Part shown: positions 1 through 11,341 of the stretch, piece after piece
How positions within the stretch are numbered: position 1 is the stretch's first letter
Layout: the number at the start of each line of letters is the position of its first letter
Assembly: GCA_000827265.1 (NCBI GenBank)
Contig: KN834829.1
Coordinates: forward strand, 203,457-267,456
Direction: 5' to 3'
Length of the DNA stretch: 64,000 bases
Source: Collybiopsis luxurians FD-317 M1
Taxonomy: Eukaryota > Basidiomycota > Agaricomycetes > Agaricales > Omphalotaceae
Position numbers and translations under genes: made by a program
Notes under the pieces: generated by a model
The model's input: the letters and a program-made list of their open reading frames with translations, nothing else
Told to the model about the DNA's origin: nothing
Databases searched by the model: none

Positions 1-626
1 GAAATAGAATCTAACATTCTCAATTTTCTTCATTGCTTTGGGTTCTAGATCATCAGGTGGCAATAGACTCAAAGCCATCTTCAACAAAGGGAGAGCACAG
101 TGCCAACAGCTTCCTGTCCTTAGTTGAAGGCATCACTCAGCTGCCAAGCCATTAATTTGCTCTCCCACAAAGTTAGAAAGGATCTACTTAGAGCAATCAA
201 GAGCTAAAGCTAGGTCAAAGTTCAGATACACTTAAAAGTGATAGATTTGCAAGTGGACAGACACATAGTTGGATCTCAGATAGTTGCAGACTTACTAGCA
301 CCTTAATGAAATTGTATTGAACTAACTAGATAAATCTCAAAAAGTTCACTCAAATAAAGTAAAACTTAAAGCAGGTCAAAGTCTACATTGCAAAGTTGAG
401 GCTAGTTCCAAAACAACAAGAAACTATTTTAAAATTGATGGATGTATGGTAGTGTCTCAGTTACTTCAATACTAACAGCAGTTACCCAGATATGCATTGA
501 CAAGACTGTATTGAAGTGAGTAGTAGTACCAGATATATCTCAAGAAGTATCAAATGAAGAGATTGAAAACTCTGGGTAAATTATAAGAGCTTAACAAATA
601 TAATACATTCTACTACTTTCACATAC
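1..626. other. No gene seen
   Basis: AT-rich sequence downstream of the minus-strand KDZ gene. I see no open frame of note, no RNA gene and no clear terminal repeat that would mark the end of the KDZ element. Confidence 0.5.
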
Positions 627-3600
627 TTAAAGTAGCTGCCCTGCTTTTCTATACAAGCCTAGAATTTGAAGGCGGTTCCAAACAGAAATGAATGCCCAGC
701 AATAAAGAATTGCCCAATTTTGAACCATATAGCTCACTGACTTTCGTATCCTTGTCATTCCACTGTTTCCACATTCAGCAGCACTGGAATTGATATGAGT
801 CAAATCTGCATCCACTGCTGAATATGTCTTGAGAAAAGAAGCAGGAGAGCATTTAGTATGACCTGGAGCATGAAATCCATCCACCACAAACTGAGTATCT
901 GCAAAAAATTCAGGCTCCCGGGTCCAACAGTAGGGGCCAAGAGCACATGCAAAGTCATACACCACCCTAGTTGGAGCCTTTGGCCACCTTGTCACTATAG
1001 CAGAAAAGACATCATTGCGCCCCTCCCCTACAGGAATGCAATGGAAGCCATAGCAGATGCTATGTGTACACCAGCATGCCATGATTCCCCCAGTTAAACA
1101 TTTTTGAGAGTAAGTCTCATAATACTTTCGACAAGATCCAGTTCTTTCCTTGCTGACATCTACCTTCCCATTATGTGGTAGCTTTGGATATTGAGGACAA
1201 TTTCAGATTTGTGGTAGACCATAGCAACACCCTGTCTTTACTTTATTTGAGTAAACTGTTGCTGTTACTTGAATTTCCACATACCTTTTCCCAACTGTGA
1301 ATTTCACTGGAATTTTTCTGTACTGTTGAAGTAACAATATTCTGTGTAAGAGTTCCTGGCAAAGGCTCATGGTTCAAAGCCAGGAGAGAATCCATAACTT
1401 CTTTTCCACGCTTTAACATCCAATTTGCTACACCTAGGGTATCAGAGGCATAATTTCCTTCTCTGCCATGTTCAAGCTCTAGCACAGTATATAAAGCTGG
1501 AACTCCCAGCAATCCTTGGAGGTTTTCCCAAGTAGGGGATAGTAGAAAAGTCTCCAAGTTCTTCAAAGATGACCGTGTCATGGTCTGCATGGTAGATTCC
1601 TCAGCTGAGAGCTGCAATTATTAAGGCTTAAGTTGTAGAATTTAAAGAGAAGTTTTCATCATCCACTTACAATCAAAAATAAAACCAAATATTCCTTCCG
1701 GGGACTCCATCCCTTTTCACTCTGAAGTGCCCCATGACCAAGACGATGGCTAAACATATCTCTGAGGTAAGGACTCAGAGTATGTAGCCATGGATACAGC
1801 TCCAGTTGTAAAATTCTTGTATGCTCCAAACAAGCCTCCATATTTAGAGCAAGATCTTCACTCTCTCCCCCTTTGTTAGGTTTTAAGCCTCCATCAGCAA
1901 GCCATTCATGTAGCTTCTTCCTCATCTTTCTATCTGGAAGCCACTCTTGATGAGGTAATGGTTGACTAGAGCATTCTGGTGCATTGTCTTGAATTACTGT
2001 GGGAGGCTCCAGCTCATCATTTACATGCTTCCATCCAAATGCAATTGATACCCCATCCCAAATGATATTTTCAGGTAAATCACCACAGCTTGGACAAGAC
2101 TTATCCCCCTCAAACTGGATAAGACGGACATAGGCAAACCAAACAGACCAAAAGAGTCCTCCTCCAACAAATGGGATATTTGGGTGCATTTCTTCATATC
2201 GGCGAGTAATTGTGTGAACCCAGGGCTCAAATGGTGTTTCAGAGCTGCTAAATGCACTTATATATTCCTTCAACAATTCATGTGTGAAAAGTGTAGAATT
2301 GTTGAAGTTGAAAAGTCCAATGTCTCGGGGTTCAGGACCTATATAGCGGCATTGTTCCTGGGGGCATCTAGGGCATGGCTGGAGCTGAATTTGAATAGAG
2401 AAGGCCTGTGTCAGTGTGTACACCTGACACTCACAAATGATTGTTGGGCAGTGAGGATTAAAAAATGCGCGTCCCCCATCCAAACATGGACAAGATGCTT
2501 GGTCTGAGAGTTGAATGAGTGGAGGAGGCTCTCACAGTGGACAAGGACGTGGATAGAATTCAACCTCAAAAGGAAGCATACACCATCTTGGAGGTAAAAT
2601 TGGGAGATATGAGACTGCTCGTGAAGATTGCCATGAGAATTGTTTGGTTGAAGTTGGGTAGTAAGTAAAGGATTTAGTAAAGGCTTATTAACACATTGCA
2701 TGGGATTTCACATACTTATATCAACTCCTTCAGTCTCCTTTCTTGGGCCCTCTGCATCACTACTGCCTTTCATGAACTTCTTTGCAGCTACAATGTGATC
2801 ACACATTGGCCCCTCCTTATTTTGACTTGAGCACTTCCAACTGCCTTCACCAGCATCAGATCCTTCATGTTTCACAATGACCCATTGTGATATCCCAATA
2901 GCATCATTTGATTTGGAAACAGAAAAAAGGTGGATTGCTTGATCTCCTTCAAAACCCAGATTCTCCTTCAAAAAGAGAACAACCCTTGGAGGAATTCCTG
3001 TAAATTTTACCTCTAAGTATTTTGGTCTTAAAGAATGGGAGAAATTCTAAACCTTCATCATTCTCATTATTATCTTCTAATTCATTCTCATTATTATCTT
3101 CTAATTCATTCTCATACATGATATAGTAGCGCTTATGGAAGCACTTCCATGAACCAGCAGGGCATAAGCAGGATATACGGCGCTGTGTGGACTGTCCTGA
3201 TGCTTCAAAGTGATACCAACACCTCTGCGGTTTCATCAGCTTTCCTTTTTCTGTTTATAGATTCTGAATGACATACATTTCCCTGTCCTTGCTCCTTTCC
3301 CCAACCCTCAACTGCAAATAACCCATGATGAAGGCAAATGAATCCCACACATTCACTCTGTACAGCCTCCGCATATTTCATAAAATCATTCGCTCCCTCA
3401 TTTTCCATGCCTTTCAGATAGGCTTCTACAATCTCTGTATCCAAGAAAGGTATATTGTTTAATTCCTCCTGCATAGGGCCGGTGCTGGTAGCCTCTAAAC
3501 TGAAAGAAGATTTCAAGGCCGTTCGGCGCTTTTGGCTCCGCGGTTTTCCTCCCTGCTGTGCGCTTGGATGGTGCTGGATTCACAGTCTCTTCTGGGGACT

Positions 3601-3765
3601 GACCACCCCTGACTCTTCTGTAGAAGCTACCTGACGTCCAGGGTGGAATATCCACTCTGGCTCCAATTTGGTGCATTGTAATGACGGTAAAGGAGGGAGG
3701 TACTCTGCCACATCCTCTGAAAGCGAGTTCATAGGCATGATTAAATGGGTTTTACAGATTCCCAT
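627..3765 (-). pseudogene. KDZ-family transposase gene with cysteine-cluster region, near-intact
   Basis: Kyakuja-Dileera-Zisupton type DNA transposase, expected to cut and paste its own element in the nucleus. Read from an ATG at 3763-3765. A SWIM-like zinc motif (CSSQN..MCDHI, about 2770-2830) comes first, then a cysteine cluster (CPCLDGGRAF, HCPTIICEC, CPRCP, CPSCGDLPENIIWDG, about 2050-2500), then the KDZ core (LTGGI, GFHCIPVGEGRNDVFSA, VYDFACALGPYC, VVDGFH..GHTKC). A good 59-bp intron lies at 1612-1670 and another ends near 1215. A TGA at 1203-1205 interrupts an otherwise open exon, and the N-terminal third (3205-3680) changes frame without a clear intron. An 8-codon NELEDNNE unit is tandemly duplicated near 3060-3115. 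The family assignment is strong; exact exon limits at the N-terminus are not. Confidence 0.75.
3060..3115. repeat. 24-bp tandem duplication inside the KDZ gene
   Basis: Two back-to-back copies of a 24-bp unit (TTCTCATTATTATCTTCTAA plus TTCA on the plus strand) add one repeat of eight acidic/Asn residues on the minus-strand reading. It keeps frame. Confidence 0.75.
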
Positions 3766-3867
3766 TCTAACTGTTTTTTATTTTTTATTTTTTATTTTGG
3801 CTGAGTAAGCAGATTCTGTGTTCTTATATAGGGATCCTTGGTACACTTCCATCTTTATAACTCTATC

Positions 3868-5403
3868 ATGGCACGTACCCCAAGCAAGCCTTTCAAAAAG
3901 ACTTCCCGGGGCAAGTCTCCCAAAAAGTGACCAACTATCACTTCTCCTAACAACTCCAGGTCTCATAAATCACCTTCTAAATGTGTTTCCCAATCCAGGC
4001 AACTTCCTCCACATAGGAATGACCAGCAAAAACTGTCCAAAGTGCCAGGAGGGCCCCATCACTGCAGGAAATGCATGGGTAGGCCACTTATAACATCTTC
4101 AGACTGTGTCCACAGTAAAATATATGGAGACAAGGTTCGTCTGTTCAAATACTATCCGTCATTTGAAGCACTTATTCCACAATATCCCAGTACCATTTGT
4201 TAATTCATGCTGGTATTCAAGTTGTGCCTGTGGCCACATATGCTCACCTCGAGGCACTTGCTCAACAATTGAAGCCTGCAGGTCCCGGTATCTGCAATGC
4301 AGACTCAGAGACCTGCAGGGCTGCTACAACAGGTATCGAGCCAGGAATTAGCGGGGCCGGTGCAGAGGCGCATGTTCCCCCTTTAAACCAAAGTATTTCA
4401 CCTGTTCAATATGGTGATATGAACATACCGTCCAGTCCAGTCAACCCATTCCAGACGCCTGTGCGTCCACAAGTAGGAGGCATGACTGTGGCTCTAAATC
4501 CCCCTAGAAATATGACTACGAATGACCAGGTATCTGGCCATGCAGAGCCCACTGGGGTAGAGAGCGTGCACTCAGATACAGTCTATCAGCTCGGTCTCTC
4601 CGGATTGTCACCACTTCCATCCTCAAGTCCTGTGATGGAAACCCAATTGAACCCCAATTTGTCTTCTCCATTGCCTCAAATGTCTCCAGGTTCCTCCAGC
4701 TTTTTTTTACCATCTTCACCTACCAAACCCCGGCGATCTCGCACAACCCAGAAAGATCCATTATTTGGTTGTGTAAGAGGGGCAGCAAGAGGGTCCCAAC
4801 CATGGAGTATTGTTTATTCCTTCTGTTTCTCAGACTTAAAATTTCACTGACCTTGACCATTTACAGACATCGTCCGCAACAGACCAATCCCTACTCCTAG
4901 AACTGAGGTTTCTGATTCAACTCGAAGATACCGCCGCAAACTTGAAAAAATTATTTGTCGTGTAAGTTATGCAAATGTATTATGTTCCAAATTGTTACAC
5001 TAATTTCTTTCCTTAGTGTGAACAATTAGGGGAAGAAACTGGCTGTTGGATGTACTTCGCTGCTCAGCATCCCAATGCCCATGAGAATTTTGCTCACTAC
5101 ACTTCTCGGCGGCTGACCTTAGATTGGATCCCTACACTTGATACCCTTCACAACAAAATGAACAAGCTCTTCATTTCACTGCAATGTTCACATTGCAGCA
5201 ATGCGGCTGAACTCTCTGCAGACCTAATTGCCAAGGAGGCAGCTTTATCTGCAGCTTTAGCTGAAATGTCCAACCTTCGTACCAAAAATCAGCAGTTGGA
5301 GGAGCAGCAACAGAGGCTCCTCCAGGAGGCTCAGTATAATACGGACTTGTTGCGCCAACTTGGGACTGTACAGGATACGGGAGGAGCAACCAGACCGGCA
5401 TAA
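3868..5403 (+). pseudogene. KDZ-linked companion gene: Cys-motif, Pro/Ser-rich, coiled-coil protein
   Basis: Starts at ATG 3868 with a basic N-terminus (MARTPSKPFKKTSRGKSPKK), followed by a TGA at 3928-3930. The same frame then reads on through HHCRKCMGRPL and a later Cys/His pair, a possible small zinc site. The middle (about 4200-4750) is rich in Pro, Ser and Thr. The last exon (5017-5403) follows a GT-AG intron at 4962-5016 and carries CEQLGEETGCW, AAQHPNAHENFAHYTSRRL and a C-terminal coiled coil rich in Ala, Glu, Leu and Gln. I know similar hypothetical proteins from mushroom genomes but no function. It diverges from the KDZ gene with about 100 bp between start codons, so it may be a second gene of the same transposon. 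A frame change near 4190 and the TGA make it a likely pseudogene. Confidence 0.55.
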
Positions 5404-8036
5404 TGTGAGCAGTGAATAGAATCTGGACCCGAACTTGCCCTGATTTTATATATCTAAGATGTGTCTCAGATTCAACATTATTGCAGGTAAAACGGGACCA
5501 CTCGAATATCACGGCAAATCCATTTATTTCAAAGAAAATTAAAGGACAGGGCGAGTGCACATGGCCCCAGCTCACCTTTCTCCTCAACCACCACATACTA
5601 CTATACTTGATTCCCTCCATTACATTTTACCGACAATTTTCTTTCACACCTCCACTTGTTTGACTACTACCACTTGAGTGAGGCTTAGAGCCCCTTTTGC
5701 GCAAAATTTCTCATAAATATAATAAATAATTCCAGCTCATGCTGAAGTCTATACACCCCGAGTGGTCCTTAAACACAATTTATACAATGGCGTGATTCAT
5801 CCTTGGATTCTTACCACACTTGTGCGAATTGAGCGTGTCCTTCATTGTGAGCTCAGCAGAAAAAGGCTCTCATTGGTGGATGTCAACTGCTGCAGGTCAT
5901 TCAGGCTGCTGCTTGGGAAGAAAGCTTGTACCGTCCGGTACGTCTGATATTTTCTTCGCTTTCCATTTCTGTACTCAATGTGTAGGAGTATGCTTTTGTG
6001 CTCCAATTTTGATGAAGGCACCACTCTGTCAGTGCTGTAGGCAATAGATCATCTCCACCTTGAGCAGAAGGCCGCCAATGAGATTCGGGGTACTAACAGC
6101 TCACCACCTTCCCTTGTTTCAGTCTCTTACCCCAATGGGCAAATAAATCAGAGGGCATTAATTGTTCGAGGTGTGTATTCATCTGTTAATGTTCATTAAA
6201 TTCATTAAATGACATTCCCTTGTTTCATTCTCGATGTCCTGAGACTGTCAGTATGCAGGCAAGGGACAATCTATATCCACCGTCGCAGATGTGTATATCT
6301 ACGTACACCCTGTATCATTCAGTCAAGTCAAGTAAGTCTTCGCCGATTACCATTATACGTTATTCTAATCAAGAAGGGTCAAATATCTGGCCTCATGTAG
6401 TGGAGTTCACAATGTGGATCGGTCATCTGAATTTGAATATGTGCCTTTCTTCTGGTTAATGCATCTACCAGTAAGTGAACTTTTTTCCTTGGCTTCTTTT
6501 CCATCATTTTTTGGATGCATCTCCAGGCAGTACACATTCCCAATTCCCTGACAAGAAGTGATGTTTTGGTGAACAACAGGGTTACGCAGAAGATGGGATT
6601 GAATTGAACATACCGGCAAAAGGTTGCGAACTGCTTTCAATCAATTATGTCAGTCAGTTGGGGAGTGGTGCAGGGTGCTGAGAGCTGCTGGGACTTGCGG
6701 AGGATAAGAATTGTGCATTGTCAAGCAGGGTTGATTGTACGTCAGGCTATATTTCTTCATTATAACCCACTCACCCATGTCTACAGCAGTACGCTCAATA
6801 ATTCCAGGTTCATTCTATGCAAACAATCGAATAGATCTTATGGAAGCATCAAACTGTCTAGTCTGGGCAGTGGTGGGGGTCACAGAGGATCGGGTTTGTT
6901 CATTGTCAAGTAGGGTCGATGGTGTGCTGCGCTACTTCAGTTTGATTCAAACTCGCTCACCCACATTTTCCACAGAAGGTGTCACAAATGCCAGGCAAAT
7001 TGCATCGAAGCGGAGTCATTGTTCATCCTCAGGATTTGAATTTTCCACATCATTCGGAAGAGTTCCGATGCAACACTATAGGCAGTCTCAAAGGCTCTCG
7101 ACCCAGGATAGGTCCACTTATACTTAGTTCGGGTCGGCTTCTGCGATATCGAATGAGGGAATGGAATCTTTTCTGTTGTATGAATTGATCAAATGGCAGC
7201 AATACAAAATCTTTTCTCCAAAAATGCAGTAGCTCTAAGTTTTTGATCTGTATTGTAAGTATATGGAGAAAATCTTTTTCTGAGAATAAATGCAGTCCCT
7301 GATATAAGCGCTCGCGGGCGCTTACTTTCCTGATTTGCTGTATTCCTCTTCGAGCCAAAGATCAGTAGTTCTGAAAAGCGAGAACCGTCATCATGAGCTT
7401 CTGTATACTGATAACAGAAGATAGACAAACATTGTAGCTGGACTGAACGAGCTATATATGTTTCTCAATGTTGATATATCGCATGTGTCATTAGGATTTT
7501 CAAATTCTGTCTGCAGATTCAGCATCTGGTTCGGCCTTGCTTATTTGAAGTACCATGAACCCATCCACTGTATATTGAAACTGAAGAGAATGCAAGTGAT
7601 TATCCAACTTGCAACAACATACTTATCACCTTTCTAAAGTCCCTACGGATTTAGTGCTTGGAGTTACAAGTCGAATACATACCTTTCGAGAGATGCTAAT
7701 ACGAACAGTGCAGAAGTTGAAATCATGCTGGCCCGGCATAGTTTCCTTTCTCCCATATCTCATCTTCTTCAGGTGCTGGATACTGATGATATCTGATACC
7801 AAAACCCTACCCGGACTCAGAGGAGGTGAGTACAAGAAGGTACCAGAACGGCAGCTTGGTTGGCAACTCAGTTGGCAACTCAGTTGGCGACTCGGTTGGT
7901 GACTCGGTTGGCATCTGAGTGTTAATCTTTTGTTGCTTTCACAATTTACTTCGATTCATTGTTTAGATCACGACAAGATAGTGTAAATTCGGTCTATGAA
8001 AGTCTTAACATTAGGTACATTGAAAATAATCCCAAA
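5404..8036. other. Mixed region, no supported gene
   Basis: Short open stretches on both strands with intron-like edges but no chain that I can join or recognise. A segment near 5770-5940 (plus) reads as RIERVLHCELSRKRLSLVDV and could be a displaced exon of the companion gene. An imperfect duplication of about 190 bp is visible: a block around 6690-6800 (CATTGTCAAGCAGGGTTGAT ... CTCACCCATG) recurs around 6880-6980. Confidence 0.4.
7851..7912. repeat. 12-bp tandem repeat
   Basis: About five copies of a CAGTTGGCAACT-like unit (variants CGGTTGGTGACT, CGGTTGGCATCT). It reads as a four-residue Q/R-L-S/G-W repeat on the plus strand, but there is no surrounding gene to support translation. Confidence 0.7.
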
Positions 8037-8753
8037 TTACTTCCTAGGAAGTGTTTGTAGAACATGCATTAGATACTCTAAGTTCTGTCCCAAATCATAA
8101 GAAGAGTGTGAAACCTCCTTCAAAAATATCGGTAAGTCTAAACCACTCAGGTCTTCTTCCAAATTGTCTAGCATGGAATACCAATCCATATATAACTGCC
8201 TTCCTGATTGAATACATCTCTGGACCTCCTCGTATCTCCAAATCATGTTTCCGTTATATCCCTGCATTTTCCTTGAAATTCTTTGCAGCCTATCTGTCCT
8301 AGACCGAAGCTTCAAAAGCCTCCAATAGATTGTCTCTGTAGATGGAGTCAAATCCTGCGGGGCCCATAATGTCGTGCTGCCCCAGCTAGGTTGGGGAATT
8401 TCCATCTGAGGGGCTATTTCGAATACCAACTTGGCTCTACCACTTCCAAGGGCTTGCTGCATAGCACATATGCTTTTAAAGAAGCACCAAAAGTTGAGGT
8501 CGTCAAAGGTGGGTAGGTGATCTACATAACGGTCCAAGAAAACATGCAACTCACTTGATAGCATTCCACCTGATAGAAGATATGTTGAAAATTGCTGCTT
8601 GAGCTCAGGATCCGAGAACGGAGACCACGGAACTGCACAGTTCAGCCAGTTATCAACACTATTGCGAAGGGCAAGGAAATCCTGGTAAATGGGGACGATA
8701 TGTCCCCCAGATTCATAAGATGATTGAGGCCTGCGGAGGGATTGTAATTTCAT
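8037..8753 (-). CDS. Hypothetical protein, 238 aa
   Basis: An open frame from ATG 8753 to a stop at 8037, the longest uninterrupted frame between the KDZ locus and the 11-kb gene. It has no signal peptide, no clear membrane segment and no motif I recognise. It is rich in Leu, Trp, Tyr and charged residues (for example HVFLDRYVDHLPTFDDLNFW and YMDWYSMLDNLEEDLSGLD), so a folded helical protein is plausible. It could be an internal or last exon of a larger minus-strand gene, since fragments continue at 9397-9956. No function is assigned. Confidence 0.45.
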   Translation of the reverse strand: MKLQSLRRPQSSYESGGHIVPIYQDFLALRNSVDNWLNCAVPWSPFSDPELKQQFSTYLLSGGMLSSELHVFLDRYVDHLPTFDDLNFWCFFKSICAMQQALGSGRAKLVFEIAPQMEIPQPSWGSTTLWAPQDLTPSTETIYWRLLKLRSRTDRLQRISRKMQGYNGNMIWRYEEVQRCIQSGRQLYMDWYSMLDNLEEDLSGLDLPIFLKEVSHSSYDLGQNLEYLMHVLQTLPRK

Positions 8754-9396
8754 TCCTGAGGTCTCATGCTCTCTCGAGGCAGCCGTACGTTTGCATTTGT
8801 ACTCTCAGGATTGAGCTTGGCGCTCTGACCGATGTCTTGTTTCCAAAAGCAATAGGTAAGTCTTTGAACATGAAGTAAGGGTACAAAGAAACTCACTTGG
8901 CATAGTAGCGTGAATGTTTTGTGTTCTTCTGAGAAGAAAGTTTTATGCTGGGTTGGGTGGTCGGTGCCTTTGACATGAGTGAAATGAAGAATAGTCCACC
9001 AAGAAACTATCTGTGTTGAAAGGTAGGTGAAAGGTGAATAACATTCAGGGTGGGACTGCAGAATGCAAAAGCTATTAGTAAATAGACATCCAATCTAGAT
9101 TCAAATTCCTAAAAAGGAAGGCTGGTCTGTCACAGACAAAAGAACACTCCTCTCTCTGAATTTTCGGGGATATAAAAGCTAGATGGACTAGGAGTTTTGA
9201 TTAGTAAGAGATGGGATGTTGTTAGACTGTTCTGCAGTGCCCACCGTCCCGATTTCCATATCACCTTCCTCAATGATCATTGTCCCTGACGAGAATACGA
9301 GAAGCGCACTAAGGAAGCTTTTCAACTTACTCAGCAATGGGGATTTGATGAGGCTTCATTGAGTGTGTCAGGGGATGTGAATCCTCATTGACACGT

Positions 9397-9956
9397 TCAT
9401 GGCTCAGAAGCTAGACATTGAAGCTGGCCTAACCACATATTTAGGAACTGCTGCTCGAGCTCATTGATTTCGTATATACCAGCAACGCCTTGGCGCTGTG
9501 ATATCGGGGGGTTGGTCCTACCTTTTTCTGCACGGTGCAATCCTCTCCGCAACCAGCATCTGTCCTTTAGATATTTTTGTGGACCACCATCTTGTGCCAG
9601 CTCTTGCAAAAATTTTATGCCCTATGGGCTTCCAGCACTGCTCTGCCCAATGCGAGTATCTTCATGACCACCGGCAGCGCTTCAAAGAAAGATTTTTGGT
9701 GAACAATGAGCGGGTGCACGGTACCTTGGAAGGGGCAATCTTGTACTGCTTCACAAATGGAAAAATCTTGGTTCGTGTATTTGGAGCTACCCATGGAATC
9801 CTGAACGCAATTTTTGAGCAAGAATCTGGTGTGTGCCACTCCATCGAAGAAAGAATATCTGCTGACCTGCTCTCTAAGCATTGCTGTATAACATAATCTC
9901 AGCGAATGACATTTGGTCTGTTTTCCCATTGTCAATTTTTGATAGTATGGAACCAA
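9397..9956 (-). other. Two adjoining minus-strand open fragments, unassigned
   Basis: Open stretches at 9615-9956 and 9397-9609 lie in different frames and abut. They could be exons with an unrecognised junction or a frameshifted gene. Overlapping plus-strand frames (9498-9896, 9881-10306) are equally long, so strand choice is weak. No domain is recognised. Confidence 0.25.
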
Positions 9957-11341
9957 CTCCCATAATCACCCATAAGACATTCAGTTTCATACCTGGTGGA
10001 TGTCACGGATCTGTGGGAGTTGATATCTCGCGGTTGTCATGTGCGCTGGGAAGAGAGTTCCTGTTGGGGCCTCACCAATTTGGAGATGAATTGATGTGGA
10101 ATTGGCATTTGATCCCTGCTATTTTGAGCGACAACGACACTCTAACAATGCTACTTCCACTCCACGGGTGGTCAGTGGTGTATGGAGCGGCAAGATTTCA
10201 GTTGATTTACCACCTCAGTACCTGTGGTTTTCTTGCCAACGAGTACTGCTTTCCTCATTTTGTGAGCATCATTATCGAAAGCTATAAACAGATAGTGTTG
10301 GAGTGAGTGAAAAAGCTCAGCCTGATTATACATACTGATTTTGCAATTGCATGTAGATGCAATGGCAGCTGGTTGGTGGATCTGGTTACTGCTTGCCACC
10401 AATGGAACAAGACTGTGTTATTGCAACTATCTTCTGGATTCGACAGTTATCCCATCTGTTTGTGGGAAACTCGAACTATGTGGTAGATACTTAGTAAGAC
10501 AGAATTTTTCTTAGATTTTTTTTACAATTAGAAAATGAAAAACTCGATTTTATTTATTCAGAATAAAAGATCAATCCTGGCCTGAGACAGACGTGAAAAA
10601 ACCCTGTACTTTTACTCAATCCACTCTTTCCCTCTCTTCTGATCCTCCAAAAAAATATGTCTAGCGAACGACGCATGCCAAAAAGGGAGAGAAAAAAGTG
10701 ATTTGCTGTGCAAATCCTAATGGGGATGGTGGCAAAGAGTGTAAAGCTAAACCGGCAAGAGAATCGGAGGATACTGTACACTAGGGAGCAATATTAATTA
10801 CATTTGTTTAAGTGACTTCTCACCAAGCCTTTCGAAGATTGTAAGCCCTGAATTTTTATTGAGCAACTTACAACTGACAGCGCATATATCCATATTTATT
10901 TAGATAGCGAGCACTAAACAAAACTACGAGCATTGAGATTTCTTGTTCCTCTTGTGTTCCACGGTGTCATCGGGTGCTAAAATTTGGCAGGGTAGAAGAA
11001 AATGAATACGGAGTTGCCTCCTAGGTTGTAGTGTGTTGCATCTGAATTGAAACCCTGGGATTTAATCTGATCCTACTATCAGAACAAGTGCAAATGAACA
11101 ATAATTTGAGTCATACACTCAGCTAATTGGCAAGCTATAGTACTAACAGCCAGAATGCTGTGTTGTTGCAATGACTATTAGTTCACTCAAGATCTCCAAT
11201 CTCAAGCAATATCCCAAGATAGAAGTATGCAAGTTGTACAAAGAGGTTGAGCTTAAAACCTGGGGATGTTATTTGCTGCAGCAGATATTTCCCATTCTGC
11301 ACATATCAAGTATTTTACTGATATTTGTTTCCACAGCCTCA
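9957..11341. other. No supported gene
   Basis: Competing short frames on both strands to about 10.4 kb, then AT-rich sequence without a convincing frame. No RNA gene or terminal repeat seen. Confidence 0.35.

Noticed and set aside
7050..7428. Minus-strand frames at 7.1-7.4 kb
   Set aside because: Short, overlapping in several phases, no domain, no splice support.
9498..10306. Plus-strand frames at 9.5-10.3 kb as genes
   Set aside because: Equally long minus-strand frames overlap them and neither has a recognisable domain; strand cannot be decided.
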